Shown: positions 16,670-26,213, counted from the stretch's first letter. The stretch is DNA of 64,000 nucleotides from Rhizobium sp. ASV8 (GCF_016429255.1 NZ_JAELUG010000006.1:1-64000), one strand, 5' to 3'. Made by a program: numbers and translations. Notes: a model not told the origin generated them from the sequence alone.

Positions 16670-17545
16670 ATGCGCGAACCCATCGAAAGCGAACTGCTTC
16701 GGACGTTTCTCGTCATCAGCGAGACGTGCAATTTTTCCCTTGCCGCCCAGCGTATCGGGCGCACGCAATCGGCTGTCAGCGCCCAGATCCGGCGCCTTGA
16801 AGAGACTGTCGGCGAAACGCTCTTCGAAAGGAATGCGAGGGGAGCGGCTCTGACCCGGGCGGGAAATCAGCTGCTTCCCTATGCACAGCGGGTCATCGAG
16901 CTTCTGAACGAGGCCGCCGCAACGATCCGCACCAAGCCGCTCGATGGGCCCGTGCGGATCGGCATTCCCGAGGAGTATAGCCAGACCATACTTCCTGCGG
17001 CGCTTGCCGCCTTCGCCATCAGGCATCCGGCGGTCGAGGTGACCGTCTCCTGCGATTACACCGTCCGCAACCTTGAAGCGCTGGAAAGAGACGAACTCGA
17101 CCTCGCCGTCGTCTTCGATTGGAGCAACCAGACGACAGGTGAAATTCTCTGCATCGATCCCACGGTCTGGGTCACTTCCCTGGTTCACCGCCTGCATGAA
17201 GCGAGCCCGCTGCCCATCGCAGTCTACCGAAACTCAACATGGTGCCGGGATTTTGCCCTGCGCTCGTTGGAACAGGCGGGATTGCGCTATCGCATCGCCT
17301 TCATCGCCGACACCGGTTCGGGCCTGAAGAGTGCCGTTCTCGCGGGTCTTGCAGTTTCGACGCTATCGCGCAGCAACATTCCCCATGGTTGCAGGGAACT
17401 GACGATCGAGGATGGTTTTCCCCCGGTCGATTCCTCCCGTGTCGTGCTTCGGCGCAATCCCTATCATTCGAGCCCGGCGATCCGGGAACTCGCGGAAATG
17501 GTGGCGGAAGCGTTCCGGCCGATGTCGAGCCTGCTACAACCGTAG
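16670..17545 (+). CDS. LysR-family transcriptional regulator
   Basis: The 291-residue protein has a winged helix-turn-helix at residues 5-65 (LLRTFLVISETCNFSLAAQR, TQSAVSAQIRRLE) and a periplasmic-binding-protein-like effector domain from about residue 90. It ends in the proline/serine-rich tail usual for the family. ATG at 16670 is chosen because it places the helix-turn-helix at the normal distance from the N-terminus; no clear ribosome site is present. It is divergent from the EamA gene, so the 114-base gap is the likely site of its action and autoregulation. Confidence 0.92.
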   Translation: MREPIESELLRTFLVISETCNFSLAAQRIGRTQSAVSAQIRRLEETVGETLFERNARGAALTRAGNQLLPYAQRVIELLNEAAATIRTKPLDGPVRIGIPEEYSQTILPAALAAFAIRHPAVEVTVSCDYTVRNLEALERDELDLAVVFDWSNQTTGEILCIDPTVWVTSLVHRLHEASPLPIAVYRNSTWCRDFALRSLEQAGLRYRIAFIADTGSGLKSAVLAGLAVSTLSRSNIPHGCRELTIEDGFPPVDSSRVVLRRNPYHSSPAIRELAEMVAEAFRPMSSLLQP

Positions 17546-17564
17546 TGCTTGCCGCCAGGTTGAG

Positions 17565-17963
17565 TCATCTTCCCTGATATTCAGCGTCGGTGACATGCTC
17601 CATCCAATCTACGACCTTGCCGTCGAGGTGTTCCTGGATAGCGATATGGGTCATGGCCGTCGTCGGCGAGGCGCCATGCCAATGTCTCTCACCCGGCTCG
17701 AACCACACGACATCCCCCGGGCGAATTTCCTCGACCGGACCGCCTTCGCGCTGGACGAGACCAAGACCAGCGGTGACGATCAGCGTCTGGCCTCGCGGAT
17801 GGGTATGCCATGCAGTGCGCGCGCCGGGCTCGAAGGTAACGCTTGCGGAGGCAGCACGACGCGCATCGTTTGCGGCAAATAGCGGATCTAACCGCACCGT
17901 GCCTGTGAACCAATCCGCCGGCCCCTTGCCGGAAGGCTGCGTCCCGTTCCTCTTGATATCCAT
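17565..17963 (-). CDS. cupin-domain protein (carboxymuconolactone decarboxylase-like)
   Basis: The 132-residue protein is a single cupin barrel. Motif 1 reads [18 protein letters not shown], with the two metal His residues but Gln where Glu is usual; motif 2 reads [16 protein letters not shown]. This variant is common in small cupins found beside reductases and LysR regulators. Enzymatic activity is not established for most. The start at 17963 follows AAAGGGAA; the longer frame to 17996 has no site. It is convergent with the LysR gene, with a LysR remnant on its other side. Confidence 0.85.
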   Translation of the reverse strand: MDIKRNGTQPSGKGPADWFTGTVRLDPLFAANDARRAASASVTFEPGARTAWHTHPRGQTLIVTAGLGLVQREGGPVEEIRPGDVVWFEPGERHWHGASPTTAMTHIAIQEHLDGKVVDWMEHVTDAEYQGR

Positions 17964-18136
17964 ATTGGCTTCCCTTTCAGAAGACGATGCAATCACATGA
18001 AGTTAATCTAGCTCAAGAGCCGCGGGACTGTAGAGGCGAATCTGCGCATGGACTTATGAGCTGCATTGATAAACTCCCGCGTGACGTTCAATGGCATCCA
18101 TCAGGTTCCGGCCACCGCATTGGACGGCTGTGGCCT

Positions 18137-18307
18137 AGCCTAGCTGCTGACGGGCTGGCGCTCCCCCACTGTGAAAGCGGCCACATTGCTCGTGTGCTGG
18201 AGGACTGGTGCCCGCCGTGGACGGACTACCATCTCTATTATCCGAGCCGCCGCCAACCCTCATCCGCCCTTGCCGTCGTTCTCGAAGCATTGCGTCACCG
18301 CGATTGA
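18137..18307 (+). pseudogene. remnant: C-terminus of a LysR regulator
   Basis: The last 57 residues of a plus-strand frame read GHIARVLEDWCPPWTDYHLY followed by YPSRRQPSSALAVVLEALRH. That is the highly conserved C-terminal tail of one LysR subgroup, where it follows the effector domain. No helix-turn-helix or effector domain precedes it, and the join (DGLALPHCESGH) looks shortened. I read it as a decayed LysR gene that was probably divergent from the cupin gene. Confidence 0.75.
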
Positions 18308-18326
18308 ACGGTGCCGGTAGCAGAGC

Positions 18327-19958
18327 TCAGGATGCCATCAGTGCGCGAATGCTGCGATCGGCAGCTTGCAACAGCTCGAAAGCTTCGTAACGTCGCTCGT
18401 GCAATGCCTTGAGAGCACCATCCACGGGCTCGTACCTCTTTGCCAGTCGCGACATGGCGGCCATCGCTTCCACAAGCGAACCGCAATGCCCGGCAGCCGT
18501 GGCACCGAGCATGGCAGCGCCGAGAAGAACGGGTTCTTCCGTGTCGGCGACGGCGACCGGTCGGCCCGTCGTATCCGCCAGAAGCTGGCGCACAAGGCCG
18601 CTCTGGGCAGCGCCGCCGCTGGCAATGATGAGATCGCAAGCGATGCCATCCCGCTCCAGCTTGTCAAGCAACTGCTTGAGACCGTAACCAATGCCGCATA
18701 GGCCGGCGACATAGAGAGCGACCAGATCGTCGATGCCGGTTTCCAGCCCGAGGCCCGAGATGACAGCGCGCGCATCGGGATCAGCATAAGGCGAACGATT
18801 ACCGAGAAATTCGGGAACGACCTGGATGGATTGCGCGAGCTTCACTGCATCGGAAGCGTTCTGCGAAGCCTTCTTTGCCTGCTGGTCGAGCCAGGCGACG
18901 AGTGACAGACGCTCGACTTCAGCCTTGGCACGCGCCTCGGCGGCGGCAGGATGCATCGTGACCAGATGATCGATCGCCGCTCCCGCGGCCGACTGGCCAC
19001 CTTCGGTCAGCCAGAGGCCGGGGACCATGGCCGAATAATAGGGACCCCAGACGCCATCGACGAACACGGCCGCCTCGCTTGAGGCCATGGAGCATGCCGA
19101 CGTGCCGAAGATGTAGGCGAGCCTGTTTCGAACATCGGCCTTACCCTCCGGGTCCTTCCCGCCCAGCGTACCGACGCCGCCTGCGTGCGCATCGATCAAC
19201 GACGCGCCGACCGGCGTGCCGGCAACAAGGCCGAGATCGTGGGCGGCGGCTTCGCTCAGGCCTTCACCGAGAGCAGTGCCCGGCTCGACGATCTCTGTGC
19301 CGATCCGCACGAAGCCTTCGTCGGCGAGTTCGCCAAGGCCAATATCCTTGAAATATTGCGCATCCCAGCGTTTCTCATGGGCGAGGTAGGTCCATTTGCA
19401 TGTCACCGTGCATACCGATCTCTGCAGCGAACCCGTTGCGCGCCAGGTCAGATAGTCGGCGAGATCGAAGAAATGGCCTGCCGTGGCGAAGGCCCCCGGC
19501 AAATTTCGCTTCAGCCAAAGCAGCTTCGGCGTTTCCATTTCCGGCGATATACGGCCACCGACGTAACGAAGCACGGCATGGTTTCCGGCATTGATCTCCG
19601 CGGCCTCGCCCGCGGCACGATGATCCATCCAGACGATGATATTGCGATTGGCGTCTTTAGATGGTCCCACAGCCACGGGGCTGCCATCCGCCTTTACCGC
19701 AACCAAGGAGCAGGTCGCGTCGAAGCCGATACCGGCGACATCGCTGGCCGCAATCTTCGCCGTGGCGACAGCCTCTTTCACACTATCGCAGACCGCTTTC
19801 CATATCTGCTCGCTCGACTGCTCGACGATGCTGCCAGCCTCATGCCAGATGGTGATCGGCCGCTTCGCTGCGGCGAGCAGTTGGCCGTCCGCATTGAACA
19901 CGCCGGCCCGGGCGCTGCCCGTGCCGACATCGATGCCGATGAAATAAGGTGCCGTCAT
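18327..19958 (-). CDS. rbtK: FGGY-family D-ribulokinase
   Basis: This kinase should phosphorylate D-ribulose made from ribitol, giving D-ribulose 5-phosphate for the pentose phosphate pathway. The 543-residue length fits ribulokinases. Lobe 1 starts YFIGIDVGTGSARAGVFNAD (phosphate-1 motif), GIGFDATCSLV follows, and the sugar-site Asp is in SLIDAHAGGVG; the C-terminal lobe has IIASGGAAQSGLVRQLLADT for adenosine. Its ATG shares one base with the stop of the ribitol dehydrogenase gene. The substrate is inferred from that neighbour and the FGGY subgroup. Confidence 0.9.
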   Translation of the reverse strand: MTAPYFIGIDVGTGSARAGVFNADGQLLAAAKRPITIWHEAGSIVEQSSEQIWKAVCDSVKEAVATAKIAASDVAGIGFDATCSLVAVKADGSPVAVGPSKDANRNIIVWMDHRAAGEAAEINAGNHAVLRYVGGRISPEMETPKLLWLKRNLPGAFATAGHFFDLADYLTWRATGSLQRSVCTVTCKWTYLAHEKRWDAQYFKDIGLGELADEGFVRIGTEIVEPGTALGEGLSEAAAHDLGLVAGTPVGASLIDAHAGGVGTLGGKDPEGKADVRNRLAYIFGTSACSMASSEAAVFVDGVWGPYYSAMVPGLWLTEGGQSAAGAAIDHLVTMHPAAAEARAKAEVERLSLVAWLDQQAKKASQNASDAVKLAQSIQVVPEFLGNRSPYADPDARAVISGLGLETGIDDLVALYVAGLCGIGYGLKQLLDKLERDGIACDLIIASGGAAQSGLVRQLLADTTGRPVAVADTEEPVLLGAAMLGATAAGHCGSLVEAMAAMSRLAKRYEPVDGALKALHERRYEAFELLQAADRSIRALMAS

Positions 19959-20686
19959 CAGAGATCCGTACTCAAAGGCAGGATCACCAGATCCCGGATT
20001 ACGATGTTACGCGGCCTCGATAGCATGAAGACAACCGCTTCCGCCACTTCCGTCGCCTCCATCAAGCCACCCGAGGCGATGGCCTCGTTGAGCTTTGCCT
20101 GCGGCCAGTCGCTGATTAGTGCGGTCACAACCGGACCAGGTGCGACTGCGCCGACGCGGATGCCGTGCTTGGCCACCTGACGCCGCACCGTATGCGTGAA
20201 CGCCTGGATGGCATGCTTGGAAGCCGTGTAGATCGGCTCCCAGACCACGGGCACGAGACCGGCGATCGAACTGGTCATGATGATATCGCCCGTTTTTCGC
20301 TCGATCATGTGCGGCAGCACCATCCGCACCGAGCGGAAGGCCGCGTTGATATTGAGATCAAGCATTCTGTCCCAGGCGTCTGGATCGCCTTCCGCCACTT
20401 CGCCGCCGATATAGGCGCCGGCGTTGGCGTGGAAGATATCGAGCCTGCCGAACTTGTCGAGGATCTGCGGCATCATGGTGGCCACACTCTCGGGGTTGAG
20501 AAGATTGACGACCACGGGATGCGCATTCGGCCCTAATTCGGCGCAGAGACTTTTCAGGCTGTCTTCCGCTCTGTCGACAAGGGCGACGCTGGCGCCCTCG
20601 TTCAATAGTGCTTTGGCGCATTCCAGACCAATTCCAGACGCAGCCCCGGTGATGGCGGCGACTTTGCCGGCAAAATCCTGTCTCAT
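19958..20686 (-). CDS. rbtD: ribitol 2-dehydrogenase
   Basis: The enzyme oxidises ribitol to D-ribulose with NAD. The 242-residue short-chain dehydrogenase closely follows the Klebsiella ribitol dehydrogenase in segments I recognise: [67 protein letters not shown] (catalytic Tyr and Lys), [10 protein letters not shown] and [14 protein letters not shown]. The active-site Ser is in IIMTSSIAG. The start at 20686 has AAGGA 6 bases upstream; the frame is open further but without a site. It overlaps the kinase by 1 base and follows the transporter genes. Confidence 0.93.
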   Translation of the reverse strand: MRQDFAGKVAAITGAASGIGLECAKALLNEGASVALVDRAEDSLKSLCAELGPNAHPVVVNLLNPESVATMMPQILDKFGRLDIFHANAGAYIGGEVAEGDPDAWDRMLDLNINAAFRSVRMVLPHMIERKTGDIIMTSSIAGLVPVVWEPIYTASKHAIQAFTHTVRRQVAKHGIRVGAVAPGPVVTALISDWPQAKLNEAIASGGLMEATEVAEAVVFMLSRPRNIVIRDLVILPLSTDL

Positions 20687-20711
20687 AACAATCCTTACCT
20701 TTTTGAAGAAA

Positions 20712-21962
20712 TCAGCCACGCCCATGCGAGGCGCGGGAACGACGGGCGAGCGAGTCGACGATGACGGCAATGGCCAGAACTGCACCGGTGATCATGTAGC
20801 GAAGCGCCGAGGACAGATCGAGCATGGTCAAGCCACTGGCGATCGACTGGATGACGATGATGCCAAGCAGGGCCGAATAGGCGCTGCCGCGGCCGCCGAA
20901 GAGGCTCGTGCCGCCGATAACCGCTGCAGCGATGGCATTCAGATTGACGTCGCCGCTGCCGGCCTGCTGGCTGGCCGATGCCAGGCGCGCGGCCGCCAGC
21001 ACGCCGCCAAGCGCTGCAAACATGGCGCAGAGAACGAAAGCGCTGGTATAGATCCGGCCCACATTGATGCCGGCGCGGCGTGCCGCCTCGCGGTTCCCGC
21101 CGACGGCGGACATCGAGCGGCCCCATTGCGTGCGCGTCAACGCATAATCCATGACGATAACAAGCACCACGAACACGGCGAACATCCACGGAATGCCGCG
21201 ATCCTGATTGAGGTAGAAAGCGACGAACTCAAGGGCCACCGTGATGGCGGCGGCCTTCGCGACCAGGCCACCGATGGAAGGGGCAGACAGGTTGGCCTGC
21301 TTGCGGCGGCGCACAGCGCTCAAGCCGGTCACCAACATCACGCCACCCGGAACGAGCGCGAAGACATAGGCAAGCGGACGGGGAATGACGAGGAGCTGAC
21401 CAAAATTCACGATCGCCGAGCCATAGGGCAGATTGATCGAACCGGTTGCGCCGAGCAGATAAAGCTGCATGCCGAGCACGGCAAGCAGCCCGGCCAACGT
21501 GGCAACGAAGCTCGGCATGCCCAGCCGATTGAACAGCACCGCATAGATGGCGCCGATCACGCCGCCGACGGCGAGTGCCGCGAGGATCGCCAAGACCACC
21601 GGCCAGCCTTCGTTGACCCAGAACATGCCGACCATGGCCGAGGCGAAGCCGCTGATCGATCCCACCGAAAGGTCGATCTCGCCGACCATCAGCACGCAGA
21701 CAATGCCGAGCGAGATGATGCCGACGGTTGAGGCGTCGAACAGCAGGTTCGCAAGATTATTGCTGGAGAGGAATGTCGGGTTCAGCGTACCGAACACAGT
21801 CCAGATGATGACGAGGCCGACGACGACGGGCAGCGAGCCAAGATCGCCGGAACGAACCTTATCGATAGACGAGCGAATGGTGGCCATGAGCCCGGTTTCA
21901 TGATTGACCCGAATGTCGCTGCGGTCGAGCAGCACGGCTGACTGCTTGCTGTCCTGGCTCAT
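20712..21962 (-). CDS. sugar ABC transporter permease (ribitol-type, XylH/RbsC family)
   Basis: The 416-residue inner-membrane protein has about 10-11 helices and the branched-chain/ribose permease signature [24 protein letters not shown] stretch ([12 protein letters not shown]) after helix 3, and the EAA-like loop [20 protein letters not shown] near residue 275. The length is greater than RbsC and typical of XylH. It overlaps the ATPase gene by 4 bases (ATGA). It should import ribitol or a related pentitol, inferred from the downstream dehydrogenase and kinase. Confidence 0.92.
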   Translation of the reverse strand: MSQDSKQSAVLLDRSDIRVNHETGLMATIRSSIDKVRSGDLGSLPVVVGLVIIWTVFGTLNPTFLSSNNLANLLFDASTVGIISLGIVCVLMVGEIDLSVGSISGFASAMVGMFWVNEGWPVVLAILAALAVGGVIGAIYAVLFNRLGMPSFVATLAGLLAVLGMQLYLLGATGSINLPYGSAIVNFGQLLVIPRPLAYVFALVPGGVMLVTGLSAVRRRKQANLSAPSIGGLVAKAAAITVALEFVAFYLNQDRGIPWMFAVFVVLVIVMDYALTRTQWGRSMSAVGGNREAARRAGINVGRIYTSAFVLCAMFAALGGVLAAARLASASQQAGSGDVNLNAIAAAVIGGTSLFGGRGSAYSALLGIIVIQSIASGLTMLDLSSALRYMITGAVLAIAVIVDSLARRSRASHGRG

Positions 21963-22780
21963 GGCTGGCCCCCTTCTCTCTGTTCCTGTTGGGCCTGACG
22001 GCGCACGGCGCGTCGCGACACGGAATTCTCCGCCGCACCCGTGATGGCGCTGACGAGTTCCTGGTTCGAGGTGTCTGGATAAAAGACACCATTGTTGCGG
22101 CCGAGGCGCAGGACAACGATGCGGTCGGCGACGGCGCGGACATCCTCCATGTTGTGGCTGATCATGATGACGCCGAGACCCTTGTCGCGGACGCGCTCGA
22201 TGAGGTTCAACACCTCGGCTGTCTGCGCCACCCCAAGCGCTGCGGTCGGCTCATCTAGCATGATGAGTTTCGGTTCGAGCAGCAGCGAGCGGGCGATCGC
22301 CACGGTCTGCCGTTGACCGCCCGAAAGCGAGGCGATGGGGATGCGAACGCTCGGGATACGGGCCGCCAATTCGTTGAGAAGCGTCCAGGCGCGAACCTCC
22401 ATCGCCGTTTCATCGAGCTTCAACGGGCTCATTTCGCGGCCGAGAAAGATGTTCGCAACAACATCGAGGTTCTCGCAAAGCGCCAGGTCTTGAAAGACCG
22501 TGGCGATGCCGAGATCAAGTGCGGTTGCGGGATCGCTGAGCGTCACCTGCTTGCCACGAAACGTGATGGTGCCTGAACTCGGCTGGTGGACGCCGGCCAG
22601 AACCTTGACGAGCGTCGATTTGCCCGCGCCATTGTCGCCGACCAAGGCCACGACTTCGCCTGCATGTACATCGAGGTTGATATCCGTCAGTGCCGAGACG
22701 GCGCCGAAGTGCTTGGAGACCCCTTTGAGGCTGAGCACAAGCTCGCCCGACGGGGTTCTATGATCGGAAGCGTCACTCAT
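21959..22780 (-). CDS. sugar ABC transporter ATP-binding protein
   Basis: The 273-residue protein is a single nucleotide-binding domain with Walker A GDNGAGKST (near residue 43), signature LSGGQRQTVAIARSL, and Walker B LIMLDEPTAALG. Many ribose/xylose-type importers use a double-domain ATPase of about 500 residues; the half-size form here, like FrcA, must work as a dimer. It is the second gene of the ribitol transporter set and overlaps the permease gene. Confidence 0.92.
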   Translation of the reverse strand: MSDASDHRTPSGELVLSLKGVSKHFGAVSALTDINLDVHAGEVVALVGDNGAGKSTLVKVLAGVHQPSSGTITFRGKQVTLSDPATALDLGIATVFQDLALCENLDVVANIFLGREMSPLKLDETAMEVRAWTLLNELAARIPSVRIPIASLSGGQRQTVAIARSLLLEPKLIMLDEPTAALGVAQTAEVLNLIERVRDKGLGVIMISHNMEDVRAVADRIVVLRLGRNNGVFYPDTSNQELVSAITGAAENSVSRRAVRRQAQQEQREGGQP

Positions 22781-22866
22781 GACAGGCCACCTTCTCGGGT
22801 TGGGATGCTATCGATTGCGTTCGTCTCCGGCCGCCGAAGCGACCGGAGACTGGGAGGAAGCAGCTC

Positions 22867-23952
22867 TCAGCTGCCGATGCCAAGCTTCTTGCAGCCGTCA
22901 GCATAGCGATCCATGCAGAGCTGGGCCGGCGTCTGGATCGGCTTGCCGTTGACGGCCTTGTCGATGATTTCTGCCTTGAGGTTGTCAGCCGTGACCAGAG
23001 CCGGCGTGAAGAGCCTGGTCGGCGTATCGAAGAGCTTCGTATCGGCCTTGGGGGTCTCGCCCGACAGCAATTCGATCGCAACATTGGCAGCGGCAGCGGC
23101 AACGATCTCGCTCGGCTTTGAGATGGTGTTGTACTGATCGCCGGAAATGATGAGCTGCAGGCCGGCAATCGTGGCATCGTTGCCCGTCACCGGCGGAACC
23201 GGGTCGAAGCCTGCCGCCTTGAAGGCGGCGACGGCTGCACCACCCGTGCCGTCATTGGCGGCAACGACGCCGAGGATCTTCTTGCCGAAGCGGGTGATCT
23301 GGCCGCTTGCCCATTGCTGCGCCTTCGGCGGCGCCCATTCCGGCGTATCGAATTCGGCAAGCACCGGATAACCGCCATCGGCGAGACCTGCATGGATGCC
23401 CTTCTTGATCAGACCGGCAGCAGCGTCGGTCGGTGAACCGTTGATCTCGAGAAGACCACCATCGCCTGCCTTCACGCCCTTCGCCTTCAGATGATCGACC
23501 AACGACTTGGCGATCATCTTGCCGATCTCTTCGTTGTTGAAGGAGACATAGTAGTCGGCGGCAGCCGACGGGATCGGGCGATCATAGGCGATGACGCGCA
23601 CGCCCTGGCTTTGCGCGAGCTTCACAAGCGAAGCGGCGGCCGTCGAATCCACCGGGTCGAGCACGATCGCTTTCGCGCCCTGCGAAATCGCCGAATTGAA
23701 CTGCTGCTGCTGGCGCGAGGCGTCGCCATTGGCGTTCTGATAGATGACCTTGCAGCCGGCGCAGAGCTTCTTCATCTCGGCCTGGAAGCCGGGGAAATCA
23801 TGCTCTTCATAGCGCGTGGAGCTCTGGTCCGGCATCAGAAAGGCGACGGTCGCGTCCGTGACCTTGGCGGATTGCGCCAAGGCGGATGTGCCGGTCATAA
23901 GACCGATTGTGAGCGCGGCGGCGCCGGCGATTTTGGATGCGAAATGGTTCAT
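22867..23952 (-). CDS. periplasmic sugar-binding protein of the ribitol ABC transporter
   Basis: The 361-residue protein starts with a signal peptide (ASKIAGAAALTIGLMTGTSA, cut after ALAQ) and has the type-I periplasmic-binding fold of the XylF/RbsB group: VIYQNANGDASRQQQQFNSA, KAIVLDPVDSTAAASLVKLA, VIAYDRPI and VVAANDGTGGAAVAAFKAAG. It delivers sugar to the permease encoded downstream. It is first of the structural genes, preceded by the AraC gene at a 202-base gap that must carry the promoter. Confidence 0.93.
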   Translation of the reverse strand: MNHFASKIAGAAALTIGLMTGTSALAQSAKVTDATVAFLMPDQSSTRYEEHDFPGFQAEMKKLCAGCKVIYQNANGDASRQQQQFNSAISQGAKAIVLDPVDSTAAASLVKLAQSQGVRVIAYDRPIPSAAADYYVSFNNEEIGKMIAKSLVDHLKAKGVKAGDGGLLEINGSPTDAAAGLIKKGIHAGLADGGYPVLAEFDTPEWAPPKAQQWASGQITRFGKKILGVVAANDGTGGAAVAAFKAAGFDPVPPVTGNDATIAGLQLIISGDQYNTISKPSEIVAAAAANVAIELLSGETPKADTKLFDTPTRLFTPALVTADNLKAEIIDKAVNGKPIQTPAQLCMDRYADGCKKLGIGS

Positions 23953-24154
23953 TGGAATTTCTCCGTTCCAAATGGTAATGGTTTCCCTCAGTCATCACGG
24001 CGGTCAGCGCGCGATGCTCTTGCTTGATGCTCGCCCGCGACCGGTGACCCGATCGACGCGGCGGTAAATTTTGGACAAGCCTTCTCCTTCGGGCTGCTGT
24101 GATGCCGGCCCGTTCGCTTGTCCTGAATGCTGAGCTCCTCCCGTTCCTCCCTTT

Positions 24155-25039
24155 TTAGGCGGCCTCCACCGCGCGTGCGTGCTGTGCCAATAGCGATCTG
24201 AACCGCGAGGGTGCCATGCCCTTCTGATCCAGAAAACGCCGATTGAAGTTCGAGATATTGTTGAAACCCGCGGCAAAGCAGATGTCGGTGATGGTCATCT
24301 CCGTCTTGGTCATCAACAGATGACAGGCGAAGTTGATGCGCAGCCGATTGACATATTGCACCAGCGCCATCCCGGTATGCCGGCGAAAACTGCGCGAAAA
24401 AGCGCTCGCGCTCTGGCCCGTCAACGCGGCAAGGTCTCCTTCGCTGAAGGGCTCCGTCAGGTGCGTGTTGATGTAGGCCAGAGCTTGATTGACACCTGCG
24501 GACATGAAACCAGACGGATCGGGCTGATAGCCGGCGCTCGCAAGCGTGCGCGTGCCTTCAGCGCGGCTCATCGCACTGAGAACGCTCATAAAACGTTCGA
24601 TGCGGCGAATACCTGTCGCCTCGACAAGCTCACCGAGGATTGGGCCAACAATGGCAGCGGTTTCGGGCGTGAAGAGTGCTCCGCGACGGCTTGTTTCCAG
24701 CATGGCCGCGCAGGCGGACAATTCCGGAAAGACCCGGCTTGCTTCCGCCAGGAAGGATTCGGAGAATTGCAGAACGCGGCAACGCAGAGGAAGCGTCATG
24801 CCCGCCGGCACATCGCTCACCCAGTTATGCGGCAGGTTAGGGCCAGTCAGGACAAGATTGCCCGGCTCGAATTCACCGATAAAGTCGCCGACGAAATATT
24901 GCCCCGTGGTCGCGACAACATGGTGGATCTCGTACTCGGGATGAAAATGCCAACGAACCGTACGGTAGGGATAGCCGTGCTCCCAGGCCTTGAAGGACTC
25001 GCCGCTGCCGATCGCGACCACTTCCAAATCGGGGTTCAT
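24155..25039 (-). CDS. AraC-family regulator of the ribitol operon
   Basis: The 294-residue protein has an N-terminal cupin-type effector domain (WHFHPEYEIHHVVATTGQYF) and two C-terminal helix-turn-helix motifs (SEGDLAALTGQSASAFSRSF and EMTITDICFAAGFNNISNFN). Proteins of this layout often activate the adjacent sugar operon when bound to substrate. It lies upstream and on the same strand as the ribitol transporter and enzymes. It may be transcribed separately, because the gap to the binding-protein gene is 202 bases. Confidence 0.9.
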   Translation of the reverse strand: MNPDLEVVAIGSGESFKAWEHGYPYRTVRWHFHPEYEIHHVVATTGQYFVGDFIGEFEPGNLVLTGPNLPHNWVSDVPAGMTLPLRCRVLQFSESFLAEASRVFPELSACAAMLETSRRGALFTPETAAIVGPILGELVEATGIRRIERFMSVLSAMSRAEGTRTLASAGYQPDPSGFMSAGVNQALAYINTHLTEPFSEGDLAALTGQSASAFSRSFRRHTGMALVQYVNRLRINFACHLLMTKTEMTITDICFAAGFNNISNFNRRFLDQKGMAPSRFRSLLAQHARAVEAA

Positions 25040-25336
25040 CAGCTAGCCTCCTTTCGTCCGTCCGCACGCCACCAGGGCTGCGGCGCCTCCTCCCAGAGGC
25101 CATAACGTCTTCCATGAGGTCAAATCTACGCCGTGCGGCAACCTGCCGCTACTACGCCTTGTACGCTTAGCCGATACTTTTTTGACAAGAATGACGGTCT
25201 ATTTGGTCGAATGTGCAGTGCGAGATAGGCACCGCGATGCCGAAGCGTTGATATCCGGTGCTAAGCGCAAAGAGTTCTGTATAGGGCCGACAAGGACCTA
25301 CGGCCGGCGTGCCGCCCGTGACGGCCCGCTGTTTTA
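25040..25336. other. promoter side of the AraC gene, nothing else recognised
   Basis: About 300 bases between the AraC gene and the 35-residue peptide gene. No domain-bearing frame, repeat or hairpin with a T tail was found. The AraC promoter should lie near 25050-25150. Confidence 0.35.
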
Positions 25337-25444
25337 TTATTTCTTCTTCGCCTGATCGTGATGCCACTTGATGGCGAAGTACATACCCGTGCCTAGCACA
25401 AGAACCTTGAACACGATGAAGACTATAGGGAACCAATCCACCAT
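25337..25444 (-). CDS. candidate 35-residue single-helix membrane peptide
   Basis: The frame encodes MVDWFPIVFIVFKVLVLGTG, then MYFAIKWHHDQAKKK and a stop. It is one hydrophobic helix of about 20 residues followed by a positively charged tail, the usual form of bacterial small inner-membrane proteins. No family is recognised. The ribosome site is weak (TGGAA about 10 bases upstream). Codon use is of the genome's ordinary type and the stretch is otherwise empty of genes, which supports it, but translation is unproven. Confidence 0.5.
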   Translation of the reverse strand: MVDWFPIVFIVFKVLVLGTGMYFAIKWHHDQAKKK

Positions 25445-25483
25445 TTTGAATATTTCCAGACTATTACTCGGGGCTATCTATTG

Positions 25484-25530
25484 TGAGGTGCACCACCTCA
25501 AAAACTGCCGCTTCGGCAGCTTCATTTTTT
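25484..25530. terminator. two hairpins; bidirectional terminator
   Basis: TGAGGTG-CAC-CACCTCA (25484-25500) is followed directly by CTGCCG-CTT-CGGCAG (25505-25519). The second stem is flanked by AAAAA on the left and CTTCATTTTTT on the right, so it has a T tail on both strands. On the minus strand it would end the DUF983 transcript; on the plus strand it could end a short unannotated RNA. Confidence 0.65.
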
Positions 25531-25644
25531 GTTCAGACCATCGTCGAATCTAACTTCGATCATAAGAGTCGCATCCACAGGGCATAAGTGGTGCCATCAT
25601 CCGTCTTGCTGCTGCCACCATCAATTGAAGATGTCCCCACAGCA

Positions 25645-26049
25645 TTAGTTTGCCGAGTGCAGCGTCTCGGTTTCCGGCAGGCGGGCGAGCTTGCCCTCCT
25701 CGGCCTTGTAGAAATACTGGCTCGCAACCAACCAACCTTTGAGCGGTCGCAACGGTGGAATGCAGGTCGCCAGCATGAACGGCCCCGTCACCAGGAAGTG
25801 AACCCAGATCGGCGCGGAAAAGGCGACTTCGAGCCACACACCGAGCAGCACGCTCGGAATGCAGGCGAAGCAAATGACGAAGAAAGCCGGTCCATCGGCA
25901 GGGTCGGCAAAGGAATAATCCAGACCGCACGCTTCGCATTGCTTGCGCAAAGTCAGAAATCCATCGAACATGCGCCCTTGACCGCAGCGCGGGCAACGGC
26001 AGCGAAGGCCGGTCTGCAACGGGCTTAACGGGGGATATTCGGTATCCAT
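25645..26049 (-). CDS. DUF983 family membrane protein
   Basis: The 134-residue protein has an N-terminal zinc-ribbon-like pair (CRCPRCGQGRMF and CEACGLDY) followed by two membrane helices (FFVICFACIPSVLLGVWLEV and WVHFLVTGPFMLATCI). DUF983 proteins often sit near respiratory oxidase genes; no enzymatic role is established, and this copy is instead beside a MocR-type regulator. The start at 26049 fits the family N-terminus, with GAGAG upstream. Its promoter region carries the repeated CATTCAAT-type sites at 26086-26213. Confidence 0.87.
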   Translation of the reverse strand: MDTEYPPLSPLQTGLRCRCPRCGQGRMFDGFLTLRKQCEACGLDYSFADPADGPAFFVICFACIPSVLLGVWLEVAFSAPIWVHFLVTGPFMLATCIPPLRPLKGWLVASQYFYKAEEGKLARLPETETLHSAN

Positions 26050-26085
26050 GGCGCTCTCGCTTTCAAAAGAGACCATCGAGCTATA

Positions 26086-26213
26086 CATTCAATGGCCATA
26101 TTGCTTGCATTCAATATAGATACAATGAAGCAATATGCGAGTCCATCCGCCAGAATGACGCAGCAAAAATGGCAAACGCTGCGATGCCGGAATGCATTCA
26201 TCGTGCATACAAT
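26086..26213. promoter_or_regulatory. cluster of CAT(T/A)CAAT sites and a long inverted repeat upstream of the DUF983 gene
   Basis: CATTCAAT occurs at 26086-26093 and 26108-26115, GATACAAT at 26119-26126, and CATACAAT at 26206-26213. The first three are spaced by 22 and 11 bases, whole helical turns. Sites two and three are enclosed by a perfect 10-bp inverted repeat, CATATTGCTT (26097-26106) and AAGCAATATG (26128-26137). This looks like an operator array for a helix-turn-helix regulator; the neighbouring MocR-type protein is the obvious candidate. Confidence 0.55.

Noticed and set aside
20424..21731. Plus-strand frame of 435 codons
   Set aside because: Antisense to the ribitol dehydrogenase and permease genes, both of which are clearly recognisable; low-complexity Asp/His/Arg composition.
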